Part shown: in pieces, positions 50,649 to 60,857 of the stretch
Position numbering within the stretch: the first letter of the stretch is position 1
Layout: each line of letters starts with the position of its first letter
Source: Winslowiella toletana
GTDB lineage: Bacteria > Pseudomonadota > Gammaproteobacteria > Enterobacterales > Enterobacteriaceae
Length of the DNA stretch: 64,000 nt
NCBI RefSeq assembly: GCF_017875465.1
Contig: NZ_JAGGMQ010000001.1
Coordinates: 248,001 to 312,000, forward strand
Direction: 5' to 3'
The notes under the pieces: generated by a model
The model's input: the letters and a program-made list of their open reading frames with translations, nothing else
The model's database searches: none
What the model was told of the DNA's origin: nothing
Translations under genes and position numbers: made by a program

Positions 50649-51316
50649 TAAGCCAAATCTTTTCACCTGACCCATCAGCACCGCTTTTGAATCGCTCAAA
50701 AAAACGTCCAATTACCCCATTTTTTGCTAAAATTCACCTGCGTGGGTAATTTTTCCGCCAAAAATGCTTATATATTGATCCAATCAAAACAATCAGATGG
50801 TTAATTGCTTATATGTGCATATTAAAGGCTAATAAAAGCAATAGTTTCAGAGTTAAGTGCTAATTAATTGGCGTAACTGTCGCGGCAATAGTTAGTAACA
50901 TAATGAAACTATTTTACCGGAAATCAGATTTAAATTGTGATCAACAGCAGGGTTTACGCAGCGTAGCGCAATGATTTGTTAACTTTTTAAGAGGAGTGTT
51001 CAGGAGCAGACAAAACATGTAACAGGGCATTACATTAGCAGAGTGAATGTTTAATGGTTGAGGCAGGGGATACAAGCTAACTATCGGCAGCGGTTCATTA
51101 TTCTTTAGAAAAAAAGTAGCTTTTTTTTAAAATGGCCCTGAATAAGCTATTTTTAAGGCAAATTTAGACCCTAATCTCACTTTTATTCTGTTGCCATACT
51201 TAAGCGATGCGCAGTTTTTTTCACCGTTCCGTGAAATGTGGCATAAAAAAAATTATCGCCAGCAGCGCTTTTATCTCGCAGGACGTTATGACGCACGCAT
51301 AAATGCAGGGACAACA

Positions 51317-51344
51317 TAAAAAAGGGAGCCAAAAATGGCTCCCT
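51317..51344 (-). terminator. otsA terminator
   Basis: Minus strand GGGAGCCA, 4-nt loop, TGGCTCCC followed by six T. It lies just after the otsA stop. Confidence 0.9.
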
Positions 51345-51370
51345 GGGTTGCAGACGCGTTTTACGGCGCT

Positions 51371-52810
51371 TCAGGCTAATCGTGGAAAGGTCGCGACCTT
51401 ATTGGCCACCTCGTGATCGTCGGCACGCGGTGCAATCGCCTGCAAATCTTTCAGGAAGGTCTCGCGCCAGTGCGTAATGTCGTTTTTACGCAATACCGCC
51501 ATCATATCGTTATAGCGCGAAATACGTTCGGTACGCGGCATATTCAGTGCCCGGTCGAGGGCCGCCGCCACTTCATCGCGATCATAAGGATTGACGATCA
51601 ACGCGGAGGTCAGCTCATTGGCGGCACCGGCAAAGCGTGACAATACCAGTACACCTGGATCGTCCGGGTCCTGCGAGGCCACATACTCCTTCGCCACCAG
51701 GTTCATCCCGTCGCGCAGTGGCGTTACCAGTCCGACATCGGTCAGACGGAAAATTTTCATCAGTAAGCGGCGGTCAAAGTGCTGGTTAAGATAGTAGAGC
51801 GGCGTCCAGCCCAGCGTGCCATATTTACCGTTAATCCGGCCGGCTTCGGTTTCAAGCTGGTGACGAATATCCTGATACGCCTGCACATCGCCACGAGAGG
51901 TCGGCGCAATCTGTGAATAGCGAATATTGCCACGATGCTCCGGGAAGTTCTCCAGCAGGGCTTCATAGGCGAGGAAACGCTCCGGCAACCCTTTCGAATA
52001 GTCCAGACGTTCGCAGGCGATAATATTTTTTGCATCACCCAGCTCACGCTTCATCGCCGCCATTTTCGGCGGCAGCGGACCTTCAGCCATCTCTTTAATG
52101 CTTTCCGGCTCAATACCGATGGGATAGACCTCGGTGACAAACTCGTTGCCAAACGCCCGATGCTGTTTCGGCCCTTTATTCTGCACCTGAGTCAGCAGCG
52201 ACAGGCTTTCCAGGAAAGCGGTACGGTCACTTTCGGTCTGGAATCCCAGCAGATCATAATCACACATCATCTCCAGCAGCTCTTTATGCGGAGGCAAGGC
52301 GTTGAAAATTTCCGGGGTGGGGAAAGGTATATGCAGGAAGAAGCCAATACGGTTTTTCAATCCCAGTTTACGGCAGGCAGCGGCAAACGGCAGCAGATGG
52401 TAATCGTGGATCCACAGAATATCATCCGGCTCCACCAGCGGTTGCAGGCGCTCGACCAGCAGCTCATTTACCCGGCAATAACCTTCCCAGGCTTCACGCT
52501 GGAACTGCACCAAATCGAGACGGTAGTGAAAAGCGGGCCAGATAACAGTGTTGGAAAACTGGCTGTAGTAGAGGTCGTAATCATTCTGGCACAGGCTAAA
52601 TGACGCATAGGTGATACCGTCTTGTTTAACGACACCCAGCTGTTCGTCATCATCCTCTTCAGTAATGGTGCTGATTTCACCATTCCAGCCAAACCACAAT
52701 CCACCTGTTTTCTTTAATGCGTCCAGAATACCGACTGCCAAACCACCTGCACTGGCTTTCGAACCATCGGGTACAGCGATACGGTTAGATACGACCACTA
52801 AGCGACTCAT
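51371..52810 (-). CDS. otsA: Trehalose-6-phosphate synthase OtsA
   Basis: A 479-residue GT20 glycosyltransferase that joins UDP-glucose and glucose-6-phosphate. Conserved stretches are [49 protein letters not shown] and [17 protein letters not shown]. Its start lies inside the 3' end of otsB (26-bp overlap). The trehalose made is an osmoprotectant. Confidence 0.98.
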   Translation of the reverse strand: MSRLVVVSNRIAVPDGSKASAGGLAVGILDALKKTGGLWFGWNGEISTITEEDDDEQLGVVKQDGITYASFSLCQNDYDLYYSQFSNTVIWPAFHYRLDLVQFQREAWEGYCRVNELLVERLQPLVEPDDILWIHDYHLLPFAAACRKLGLKNRIGFFLHIPFPTPEIFNALPPHKELLEMMCDYDLLGFQTESDRTAFLESLSLLTQVQNKGPKQHRAFGNEFVTEVYPIGIEPESIKEMAEGPLPPKMAAMKRELGDAKNIIACERLDYSKGLPERFLAYEALLENFPEHRGNIRYSQIAPTSRGDVQAYQDIRHQLETEAGRINGKYGTLGWTPLYYLNQHFDRRLLMKIFRLTDVGLVTPLRDGMNLVAKEYVASQDPDDPGVLVLSRFAGAANELTSALIVNPYDRDEVAAALDRALNMPRTERISRYNDMMAVLRKNDITHWRETFLKDLQAIAPRADDHEVANKVATFPRLA

Positions 52811-53591
52811 AACCTTTACTCCTTACCGACGTTGTCTTGTCTTGATCTAATTGTAATTTCATCTGTTCCAGCCAGACATACACCTCATCCACGCCCTTCA
52901 GGCGGTAACGTGCATGGCTGGAACCTTCACCGACCTTTACTGATAAGCCATTCATGGCGTTTACCACCAGAAACCCGGCTTCATCAGTCAAATCATCACC
53001 AATAAACACCGGAATGCGTCCGGCAAAAGGCGCTTCCTGCATAAAAGTACGAATCGCCGCACCTTTATCGATACCTGCAGGTTTGAGCTCCACCACACAT
53101 TTGCCCGGCTGTAGCGCCAGCATCGGGAAATGTTCCACCATGGACTCAGCCAGCTGCAAAATCTGTGCTTCATACTGCATGCCCTGACGATAATGCAGCG
53201 CAAACGCCATGCCTTTGGTCTCCAGCTGTGTGCCGGGCCAGTTGGCCATGCTGCTGCTTAGCGTCGCTCCGAGAGCATTGACTACCTCTTCGGGTAACAC
53301 CGTACGATGTGTTTCACCGCTGGCATCACGCCGTTCAGCGCCATGAACACCGGCAACCGGTACCCGTAGCGGCGCGGCCAGCTGGTCCAGCTGTTCAACT
53401 GGACGACCAGAAACCAGCGCCAGCGCGCCATGGCTAAGCGTGGAGATTGATTGCAGGGTATGAACAACCTGCTCCGGGATCGATACCTCATCCGGGCGCG
53501 GTTTTATGGCAGCCAGCGTGCCATCAACATCGAAGAAAAACGCGTAGAGGCCGCCACCTAAAGAAGGGAATACTTCGGAATCTATCGTCAC
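52785..53591 (-). CDS. otsB: Trehalose-6-phosphate phosphatase OtsB
   Basis: A 268-residue HAD phosphatase that yields trehalose. Motif I is FFFDVDGTLAAIKP (nucleophile Asp), motif II LALVSGRP, motif IV VFIGDDLTDEAGF. GTG 53591 (MTIDSEVFPSLGGG) follows AGGAGG by five bases; the frame opens 13 codons earlier. It is the first gene of otsBA. Confidence 0.96.
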   Translation of the reverse strand: MTIDSEVFPSLGGGLYAFFFDVDGTLAAIKPRPDEVSIPEQVVHTLQSISTLSHGALALVSGRPVEQLDQLAAPLRVPVAGVHGAERRDASGETHRTVLPEEVVNALGATLSSSMANWPGTQLETKGMAFALHYRQGMQYEAQILQLAESMVEHFPMLALQPGKCVVELKPAGIDKGAAIRTFMQEAPFAGRIPVFIGDDLTDEAGFLVVNAMNGLSVKVGEGSSHARYRLKGVDEVYVWLEQMKLQLDQDKTTSVRSKGYESLSGRI

Positions 53592-54124
53592 ACTTTCCTC
53601 CTGTCTGCATCGGATCGCGCATACCCTCACTGGATATCTTGTGCGCGAACATCTGTTATGGCGGTCAGAGACAGTGCTGGTTTTCTGTTGCCCTGGCGGC
53701 AGGAATGGAATAAACCGTAAAGTGGAGGGGGCGTGGCAATTGACCTGGAGCGACTGATTACCGGGTAATTATCATTGTACTGCGGTGTGTTTCTCCTGTC
53801 CTGACCCTTCACTTTAAGCCCTGATAACTCATTTTCTCTGACTAAACTGCGCATAACATCACAATTTAGTATAGCCGCTATTTCTGCTTCTGCCAGAGCA
53901 TTGGGCTTTTAAGAGCAATCCGAAGTCATCAGCGGTCACAGAAAAAGTTCTGCCGGTAATTTTCTATTCGCTAATTCTGGCAAAGCAAAGTCTGAAAAAG
54001 CATTTAATTATTCAACATATATTATTCCAATAAACACGTTTCAAATTTCTGCCAGTCCGGCAGGATATTGTTTTTCCAGCTGGCGAAAAACGCCTTTCGT
54101 CCTTTACCTTTGCGGATAAATACA
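53592..54124. other. Intergenic region between otsB and the Ssu/Tau-type transporter
   Basis: About 530 bases without a gene between divergent units. It contains an ATTACC-G-GGTAAT palindrome (53757-53769) and AT-rich sequence near 54000-54040 upstream of the transporter. The promoters were not resolved. Confidence 0.5.
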
Positions 54125-55147
54125 ATGAACAGCAAAATATACTCACCATGGCATCTTGTGGCTGGCACACTGACCGCCTTCAGCTTACTGGTCAGTTCAG
54201 TCAGTGCGCGCGCCGAGGGAAATATCAGCATTGCGCAGCAGTTTGGTATCGGCTATTTAATTCTCGATGTGGTGCGCGATCAGCATTTAATTGAGAAACA
54301 GGGTAAAAAACAGGGACTGGAGATTAAGGTTGACTGGCGCACCCTTTCCGGCGCCACGGCAATGAATGAAGCGCTGCTGTCCGGCCACCTTGATGTCGCC
54401 TCCGCCGGGGTGCCACCCATGCTGACCCTGTGGGACCGTACCCGTGGTCGTCCGCAGGAAGTGCGGGCTATCGCCTCACTCGGCTCGATGCCCAATTATC
54501 TGCTGTCGAACAATCCGGCGGTAAAAACCATTGATGACCTGAGCAGTAAAGACCGCATTGCAGTGCCGGCTGCCGGGGTCGGTTTCCAGTCGCGCACCCT
54601 GCAAATAGAAACCGCCAGACGTTATGGCAATGCCGAATATAAACGCTTCGATAATATCAGCGTCAGCCTGCCCCATCCGGATGCTACTGCGGCATTAATT
54701 GCCGGTGGTTCTGAAATCAATACCCATTTCTCCAGCCCCCCTTTCCAGTATCAGGCGCTGGAGCATAACAATGTGCATAAAATTCTCAGCTCTTACGATG
54801 TCCTGGGTGGTGAGGCGACATTTAATGTGCTGTACACCACCAAAAGATTCCATGACCAGAATCCAAAAACCTACCGCGCCTTTTATGATGCATTAAATGA
54901 AGCGGCGCAAATAATTAATGCGGATAAAGCTAAAGCGGCGGAAACCTATATCCGTGTGGAAAAATCCCGTCTGCCGCTGCCACTGGTGCAAAAAATTGTC
55001 GCCGACCCGGAAATTAATTTCACCGTCTCGCCAGAACGCACCTTTGTCTACGCCGAAAAACTGCATGAGTTAGGCGTGCTGAAAAATCGTGCTGCTTCAT
55101 GGCAGGACTATTTCTTTAATGAGGCCTGGGAACAACCCGGCAGCTAG
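54125..55147 (+). CDS. Ssu/Tau-type ABC transporter substrate-binding protein
   Basis: A 340-residue periplasmic protein of the NMT1/SsuA-TauA type. ATG 54125 gives MNSKIYSPWHLVAGTLTAFSLLVSSVSARA, a signal peptide cleaved near ARA-E. The mature part has GHLDVASAGVPPMLTLWDRTRG and the IAVPAAGVGFQSRTLQIET segment. Family ligands include alkanesulfonates, taurine, nitrate and thiamine precursors; no matching enzyme gene lies nearby to define it. It is the first gene of a three-gene operon. Confidence 0.88.
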   Translation: MNSKIYSPWHLVAGTLTAFSLLVSSVSARAEGNISIAQQFGIGYLILDVVRDQHLIEKQGKKQGLEIKVDWRTLSGATAMNEALLSGHLDVASAGVPPMLTLWDRTRGRPQEVRAIASLGSMPNYLLSNNPAVKTIDDLSSKDRIAVPAAGVGFQSRTLQIETARRYGNAEYKRFDNISVSLPHPDATAALIAGGSEINTHFSSPPFQYQALEHNNVHKILSSYDVLGGEATFNVLYTTKRFHDQNPKTYRAFYDALNEAAQIINADKAKAAETYIRVEKSRLPLPLVQKIVADPEINFTVSPERTFVYAEKLHELGVLKNRAASWQDYFFNEAWEQPGS

Positions 55148-55163
55148 CGCAGGAGAAGCCACC

Positions 55164-56021
55164 GTGACTGAACAACAATCCGCCGCTCCCCTGCTACAAG
55201 TGGCAGGTGTCGGGCTGGAGTATCGCACCGGCCAGCGTCTGATACGCGCGACCCATGACGTCAGTTTTGATGTCTGGCCATCCGATCGCTTTATCCTGCT
55301 TGGCCCCTCCGGCTGCGGCAAATCCAGCCTGCTGAAAGCTATTGGTGGTTTTCTGCCGACGACTGCAGGCACTATCCATCTTGATCAACAACTGGTCAGC
55401 CAGCCTGGACCGGACCGTATGATGGTGTTTCAGGAGTTCGATCAGCTACCGCCGTGGAAAAGCGTGCTGGAAAATGTAATGTTTCCGCTGATTGTCAGTG
55501 GCAAAGCGCGACGCCGTGAGGCACGGGAGATCGCCCGCCATTTTCTTGAGAAGGTCGGACTGTCCGGTTTCGCCGATGCGCTGCCGCATACATTATCGGG
55601 CGGGATGAAGCAGCGGGTGGCGATTGCCCGCGCGCTGGCGATGAAGCCCAAAGTGTTGCTGATGGATGAACCTTTTGCCGCACTTGACGCCCTGACCCGC
55701 CGCCATATGCAGGAGGAGCTGCTGAACCTGTGGGAAGAGGCGCGCTTTACGCTGTTATTTGTCACCCACTCGATTGAAGAAGCGCTGGTGGTCGGCAACC
55801 GTATTCTGGTGCTTTCGCCGCATCCGGGCAGAGTTCGCGCTGAACTTAACTGCCATCAGTACTCGCTTACGCACGCTGGCAGTGAGTCGTTCCAGCACGC
55901 CGCGCGCCAGATCCACCAGCTGTTATTCCCGCAACAGGGGCAAACTGTTGCGCCTGCCGCTTCTGAACAGGATAAAAATCATGTCAACCCTGCCCCCCAT
56001 CCGTCCCGAGTATCAGCGTGA
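55164..56021 (+). CDS. Ssu/Tau-type ABC transporter ATP-binding protein
   Basis: A 285-residue ATPase: Walker A GPSGCGKSS, Q-loop VFQEFDQLPPWKSV, signature LSGGMKQR, Walker B VLLMDEPFAALDALTR. GTG 55164 has AGGAG eight bases upstream and lies 16 bp after the binding-protein stop. The 3' end overlaps the permease gene by 41 bp, so that gene starts inside it. Confidence 0.9.
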   Translation: MTEQQSAAPLLQVAGVGLEYRTGQRLIRATHDVSFDVWPSDRFILLGPSGCGKSSLLKAIGGFLPTTAGTIHLDQQLVSQPGPDRMMVFQEFDQLPPWKSVLENVMFPLIVSGKARRREAREIARHFLEKVGLSGFADALPHTLSGGMKQRVAIARALAMKPKVLLMDEPFAALDALTRRHMQEELLNLWEEARFTLLFVTHSIEEALVVGNRILVLSPHPGRVRAELNCHQYSLTHAGSESFQHAARQIHQLLFPQQGQTVAPAASEQDKNHVNPAPHPSRVSA

Positions 56022-56847
56022 ACTGACGCCGTTGGAAAACTTTGCGCTGGAGGTGCCGCTGCCGTGGCCGCAGCGCCTGTGGAATCAGACCTGGCTGCGG
56101 AAAACGGTGATCGTCGCTTTTTTGCTGCTGCTGTGGGAAGCAGCAGCGCGCTGGCAGAATAACGACCTGATGCTGCCGGGCGTGATTCAGACCTGGCAGG
56201 CGTTTGTCGCCGATATGGCCAGCGGGGAGCTACCGGCGCGTATGGCGATCTCGCTGTCGCTGTTGCTGAAGGGCTATCTGACTGGCAGCGTGCTGGCGCT
56301 GCTGCTGAGTGCGCTGGCGATCTCTACCCGCTTTGGCCGCGATCTGCTCAGCACCCTGACCGCGATGCTCAACCCGTTGCCCGCCATCGCGTTGCTGCCG
56401 CTGGCGCTGCTGTGGTTTGGCCTCGGCAATAACAGCCTGCTGTTTGTGCTGATCCATTCGGTGATGTGGCCGATCGCCCTCAGCACCTGGTCCGGTTTTA
56501 GCAGTGTCTCCGATACCCTGCGCATGACCGGTCGTAACTACGGGCTGAAAGGACCGCGGCTGGTGCTGAATATTTTGATTCCGGCCTCGCTGCCCGCCAT
56601 CCTCTCCGGCCTGAAAATTGGCTGGGCCTTTGCCTGGCGCACGCTGATTGCCGCCGAACTGGTCTTTGGCGCCTCCAGCGGCCAGGGGGGGCTTGGCTGG
56701 TATATTTATCAGAACCGTAATGAGCTGTTTACCGACCGGGTGTTTGCCGGACTGGTATCGGTGATTGTGATTGGCCTGCTGGTGGAAGGGCTGATATTCG
56801 CCACCATTGAGAAAATCACCGTTAAACGCTGGGGGATGCAGCGCTAA
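55981..56847 (+). CDS. Ssu/Tau-type ABC transporter permease
   Basis: A 288-residue BPD-type permease with about six helices: VIVAFLLLLWEAAARW, the conserved LNPLPAIALLPLALLWFGLG, and the ATPase-contact segment GRNYGLKGPRLVLNILIPASLPAILSGLKIGWAFAWRTLIAAE. I chose ATG 55981; the frame opens far upstream inside the ATPase gene without similarity. Confidence 0.9.
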   Translation: MSTLPPIRPEYQRELTPLENFALEVPLPWPQRLWNQTWLRKTVIVAFLLLLWEAAARWQNNDLMLPGVIQTWQAFVADMASGELPARMAISLSLLLKGYLTGSVLALLLSALAISTRFGRDLLSTLTAMLNPLPAIALLPLALLWFGLGNNSLLFVLIHSVMWPIALSTWSGFSSVSDTLRMTGRNYGLKGPRLVLNILIPASLPAILSGLKIGWAFAWRTLIAAELVFGASSGQGGLGWYIYQNRNELFTDRVFAGLVSVIVIGLLVEGLIFATIEKITVKRWGMQR

Positions 56848-56887
56848 ACCATCACAAGGTGCTGATCTCAGCACCTTCACTGCCCCT

Positions 56888-57646
56888 TCAGCGATAGTAC
56901 ACCGCAATATACTGGTTATTAACCTGTTCAATGGTCACTTGCGTATCAAAGATCGCTTCGATAATCTGCGGATGCATAATCTGCTGCGGCGTACCACGAT
57001 AGATCACCTCGCCCTCTTTCATCGCAATAATATGGTCCGAATAAGCAGAGGCAAAATTGATATCATGAATCACCAGCACAATGGTTTTATTCAGTTCATC
57101 CGCCGCGCGCCGCAACTGTTTCATCATCGCCACGCTGTGCTTCATATCCAGATTATTCAGCGGTTCATCCAGCAAAACATACTGCGTATCCTGGCACAGC
57201 ACCATCGCTACCCAGGCCCGCTGGCGCTGACCACCGGATAATTCATCCAGATAGCGATCCTGTAATGGCAGCAGATTAAGAAAGCTCATCGCCGCAGCGA
57301 TATGCTGGCGATCGTCAGCAGTCAGCCGTCCTTTACTATGGGGATAGCGGCCAAAGCCCACCAGATCATACACCGTCAGGCGACTGGTAAGATGATTCTC
57401 CTGCCGCAGCACCGACAGAATTTTCGCCAGCTTGTCGCCAGGCGTTTTCGACACGTCCAGTCCGTTAAAACTGACATTGCCGCCGTCTGGCGTCAGCAGA
57501 CGACTCATCACCGATAGCAGCGTCGACTTACCCGCGCCGTTAGCGCCAATAATCGACGTCACTCCGCCTTGCGCAATGTTTTCGGTGACCTGATTCAGCA
57601 CCGGCGTATCGAGGTATTTTTTTACCACCGCATTTATTTCAATCAC
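56888..57646 (-). CDS. Ferric-siderophore ABC transporter ATP-binding protein
   Basis: A 252-residue FepC/FatE/YclP-type ATPase: Walker A GANGAGKST, signature LSGGQRQR, Walker B YVLLDEPLNNLDM. The GTG start overlaps the preceding permease stop by 4 bp. It is the last gene of a four-gene siderophore import operon. Confidence 0.92.
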   Translation of the reverse strand: MIEINAVVKKYLDTPVLNQVTENIAQGGVTSIIGANGAGKSTLLSVMSRLLTPDGGNVSFNGLDVSKTPGDKLAKILSVLRQENHLTSRLTVYDLVGFGRYPHSKGRLTADDRQHIAAAMSFLNLLPLQDRYLDELSGGQRQRAWVAMVLCQDTQYVLLDEPLNNLDMKHSVAMMKQLRRAADELNKTIVLVIHDINFASAYSDHIIAMKEGEVIYRGTPQQIMHPQIIEAIFDTQVTIEQVNNQYIAVYYR

Positions 57647-58644
57647 AACGATGCCTTTTTCAGCAACAGGTAAAGGAACAGCGCACCGCCGGTAAATTCA
57701 ATCACCACGGACAGCGTACCCGCCATATTAAAGATACGCTCAAGGATCAGCTGCCCGCCAACCAGCGCTATTACCCCGGTCAGCACCACCCCGGGCAGCA
57801 GATAGCGATGACGATGAGAGCCGATCAGCTGATAGCTGAGATTAGCGACCAGCAGACCGAGAAACGTCAGTGGCCCCACCAGCGCCGTGGAGACCGCCAC
57901 CAGCACCGATACCAGCAACAGGATAATCATTACTTTTTGCTGATAAGGCACTCCCAGATTGATTGCGCTATTGCGTCCCAGCGCCAGCACATCCAGCGTA
58001 AAACGCATGCGCCAGATAACGATAGCCACCAGCAGCACAATGGCGGCGGCTAAAGCGATTATTTCCGGCGCGGCGCGGGTAAAGGTGGCGAAAATACGGC
58101 TTTGCAAGACGGCAAATTCACCGGGTGACAACAGACGCTGCAGCAAATTCGACAGGCTGCGGAACAGCGTGCCGCACACCAGCCCCACCAGCAGTACCTG
58201 ATGCAGATTGACGCCGCTGCTGTTTAACAACCAGCGATACAGCAGCAGTGAAAACAGCAGTAACAGCAGCGACTCACAGATAAATTTGCCGCTGATCCCC
58301 AGCACGCGCAGCCCGTCGGCATCAATAAAAAAGATCATTGAGGTCTGGATCAGTACAAACAGCGCTTCCAGTCCCATCACTGACGGCGTCAGAATGCGGT
58401 TATTGGTCACGGTCTGGAACAGCAGCGTCGCCACGCCGGAGGCAAAGGCCACCAGCAACATGGTGGCCAGAATCAGACCGCGATGCACAAGAATATAAGC
58501 AATATTGCCGTGCAGATTGATGGTCATAAACAGCGTAACCGCCAGCAGCGCCAGCACACCCAGCAGCAGCAAACGCCGCGCGGGTCTGCTCAGGCCAGCG
58601 CCTGCAACAGCGGTCTGCTCTGAGGATAACGGATTAACCTGCAT
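57643..58644 (-). CDS. Ferric-siderophore ABC transporter permease (second)
   Basis: A 333-residue FecCD-type permease with about nine helices, resembling FatC/YclO/VctG (VLALGRNSAINLGVPYQQKVMIILLLVSVLVAVSTALVGPLTFLGLLVANLSYQLIGS). It overlaps both neighbours (11 bp with the first permease, 4 bp with the ATPase). Confidence 0.92.
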   Translation of the reverse strand: MQVNPLSSEQTAVAGAGLSRPARRLLLLGVLALLAVTLFMTINLHGNIAYILVHRGLILATMLLVAFASGVATLLFQTVTNNRILTPSVMGLEALFVLIQTSMIFFIDADGLRVLGISGKFICESLLLLLFSLLLYRWLLNSSGVNLHQVLLVGLVCGTLFRSLSNLLQRLLSPGEFAVLQSRIFATFTRAAPEIIALAAAIVLLVAIVIWRMRFTLDVLALGRNSAINLGVPYQQKVMIILLLVSVLVAVSTALVGPLTFLGLLVANLSYQLIGSHRHRYLLPGVVLTGVIALVGGQLILERIFNMAGTLSVVIEFTGGALFLYLLLKKASL

Positions 58645-59593
58645 GGCGTTTTGTCCTGAGGATCAACAGCAGAAAGATCAGCGCGCCCATCGCGCCGAGA
58701 ATAACACTGGCCGGAATTTCAAACGGATAGCTGACCAGCCGGCCGATGATATCGCACAGCACCACCAGCGCGCCGCCACCGATCGCCACCCACGGAATGG
58801 AGCGCCGCAGATTATCGCCCATCGCCATACTGACAATATTCGGTACGATTAAGCCGAGGAACGGCAGTACGCCCACCACCACCACTACCACGCCGCAAAT
58901 AATGGCGATAATCGCCATACCGATCAGCATCACATGCTGATAGTTAATGCCGACATTCAGCGAGAAATCCCGGCCAAGACCGGCGACGGTAAAACGGTCG
59001 GCAATCAGCATCGCCAGCAGCGTCAGTGCGCCAACAATCCACAGCAGTTCATAGCGCCCCTGCAATACACCGGAAAAATCACCCGACTCCCAGCTGCCCA
59101 GCGACTGCAACAGATCAAACTCCATCGCCAGAAAAGTGGTTACCGCGCTAAATACCGCGCCCAGCATAATGCCGGTCAGCGGCACCATCAGCGCCGACTT
59201 AATCCGCATACGTTGCAGCAGTAACATAAACAGTGCGGTGCCGCCGAGCGCAAACAGCACCGCCACCACCATTTTCACCAGCACCGACGCCGACGGGCTG
59301 ATAACCATCACCAGCAGCAGGCCAAGGCTGGCGGACTGGGTCGTACCGGCAATCGACGGTTCGACAAAGCGATTCTGCGTCAGCATCTGCATAATCAGAC
59401 CGGCGACGCTCATCGCCCCACCTGCCAGCACCAGCGCCAGCGTGCGCGGCACCCGGCTGATCAGGAAAATATCGCGCATATCGGCATCGGACCAGAAGCC
59501 GTCAAGCGTTATATAGCCCGCACCAATACACAGGCTGCAGATCATCAGGCCCAGTAATCCGGCCAGGCCAATAATTAAATGAAAGGTTTTCAT
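58634..59593 (-). CDS. Ferric-siderophore ABC transporter permease (first)
   Basis: A 319-residue FecCD-type permease resembling FatD/YclN/VctD: LISRVPRTLALVLAGGAMSVAGLIMQMLTQNRFVEPSIAGTTQSASLG is the family hallmark near residue 45-90. It forms the membrane channel together with the product of the next gene. It lies 9 bp after the binding-protein gene. Confidence 0.92.
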   Translation of the reverse strand: MKTFHLIIGLAGLLGLMICSLCIGAGYITLDGFWSDADMRDIFLISRVPRTLALVLAGGAMSVAGLIMQMLTQNRFVEPSIAGTTQSASLGLLLVMVISPSASVLVKMVVAVLFALGGTALFMLLLQRMRIKSALMVPLTGIMLGAVFSAVTTFLAMEFDLLQSLGSWESGDFSGVLQGRYELLWIVGALTLLAMLIADRFTVAGLGRDFSLNVGINYQHVMLIGMAIIAIICGVVVVVVGVLPFLGLIVPNIVSMAMGDNLRRSIPWVAIGGGALVVLCDIIGRLVSYPFEIPASVILGAMGALIFLLLILRTKRHAG

Positions 59594-59602
59594 CGCCGGT
59601 CA

Positions 59603-60550
59603 TTACAGCTGCGGCTGCTGATCCAGCGTCGCGCTGATTTTGTCCATCAGCTGACTGTAGCTTTGCACTCCACCGGCGATATACAGCGCGCCGGAGTCGA
59701 GATAAACAATATGTTTATTCTGCCAGGCCGCGGTTTTACGGATCAGTGGGTTATCCAGCACCTGCTGAGCAGACAGCCCCTCTTTGCGGCCAATGGCATT
59801 ATCGCGATCCAGTACAAACAGCCACTGTGGATTCGCCTGCAAAATAAACTCGGAAGAGACGACATTACCGTGGCGGCCAGTCTGCGGGAAACGGGTGGCC
59901 GGTTTAAAACCCAGCACATCAAACACAAAACCAAAGCGTGAGCCTGGGGTATAGGCAGACATCTTGCCGCCATTCACCATCACCACCATTGCCGTACCGG
60001 CATTCGCCGATTTCACCTTCAGGTCGGCGATTTTCTGTTTAAAGTTATCCAGCAGAATGCTGGCTTGTGGCTGTTTACCAAACAGAGCCGCCAGTTGTTC
60101 AGTGCGCTGTGACAGGCTGGCGACAAAGTGCTTCTCATCAATATCAAGAGAGATAACCGGCGCAATGGCGCTCAGTTTTTCATAACTATCACGGGCGCGA
60201 CCGCCAGCAATAATTAAGTCAGGTTTAGCGTTACTTAGCGCTTCATAATTTGGTTCAAATAGCGTGCCGGCGTTCAGATACGCACTTCCCTGATATTTAG
60301 CCAGAAACGGCGGCAGATGAACGCTGCTTTGCGGCACCCCGGCAACCGGGATCTGTAACGCATCAATAATATCCAGCGTGGCCGGATTCAGGACAATCAC
60401 CTTAGCAGGATTGAGCGGTACCTCGGTGACGCCCTGCGCGTGTTCAATCGTCATACTCGGTTTTTTTACTTCGGCGATTGCCGGGGCGACGCCACTGACG
60501 ATAAAGGTCACAGCCACCAGCGACGCAGCCAACGCTAAACGTAATTTCAT
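59603..60550 (-). CDS. Ferric-siderophore ABC transporter substrate-binding protein
   Basis: A 315-residue FatB/CeuE/YclQ-type periplasmic protein with a signal peptide (MKLRLALAASLVAVTFIVSGVAPAIA) and the Fe-siderophore-binding fold: NPAKVIVLNPATLDIIDALQIPVAGVP and DLIIAGGRARDSYEKLSAIAPVISLD. It is not lipidated (no lipobox). It is the first gene of the operon, behind a probable Fur box; the siderophore, perhaps a catecholate, is unknown. Confidence 0.9.
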   Translation of the reverse strand: MKLRLALAASLVAVTFIVSGVAPAIAEVKKPSMTIEHAQGVTEVPLNPAKVIVLNPATLDIIDALQIPVAGVPQSSVHLPPFLAKYQGSAYLNAGTLFEPNYEALSNAKPDLIIAGGRARDSYEKLSAIAPVISLDIDEKHFVASLSQRTEQLAALFGKQPQASILLDNFKQKIADLKVKSANAGTAMVVMVNGGKMSAYTPGSRFGFVFDVLGFKPATRFPQTGRHGNVVSSEFILQANPQWLFVLDRDNAIGRKEGLSAQQVLDNPLIRKTAAWQNKHIVYLDSGALYIAGGVQSYSQLMDKISATLDQQPQL

Positions 60551-60857
60551 TTTCTCTCCTGAAAAGTAAATAACTGTAACCGCGAATTAAAACAGTAACG
60601 ATTCTTATTACCAATTGTCACAATCATACGCGATAGCGCAGCAGAATAAACACAGCTGGCAGGTGGGGTTTTAAGCAATGGCGTGACGGGTATCGGGATT
60701 CAGGCAGGAATGGCGTTTTTTTCTGTGCGGCGCAGATTACTTAACCCGTTGTATCTTGGTAATAAAATATTAACGGGTTAATTTTATTGTCTTTTTTATA
60801 ACCAATCATGGAGATTCTGTGAAGGCTTTTGCCCGCTTTGTATATAAATGCAAATTA
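60551..60857. other. Intergenic region between the siderophore operon and the DUF2461 gene
   Basis: About 300 bases with no gene. Apart from the Fur-type site near the left end I see an AT-rich stretch (60755-60800) and no small ORF or strong terminator. Confidence 0.5.
60594..60612 (-). promoter_or_regulatory. Probable Fur box of the siderophore transporter operon
   Basis: Minus strand GGTAATAAGAATCGTTACT matches 13 of 19 positions of the Fur consensus GATAATGATAATCATTATC. It lies about 45 bp before the binding-protein start. Iron repression is expected from both sequence and function. Confidence 0.7.

Larger units (their letters stand above)
50313..51370. other. Long AT-rich non-coding region upstream of flhDC
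   Basis: About 1 kb without a supportable gene between flhD and otsA. It holds the flhDC leader, a CRP-type palindrome, AT-rich tracts (for example 50760-50880 and 51108-51130) and the otsA terminator at its far end. In E. coli uspC lies in this neighbourhood; nothing like it is seen here. AT-rich tracts may bind H-NS; that is inference. Confidence 0.7.

Noticed and set aside
51108..51130. A/T hairpin AAAAAAAG-TAG-CTTTTTTT in the flhDC upstream region
   Set aside because: A pure A/T stem is unstable and such tracts are expected in AT-rich intergenic DNA.
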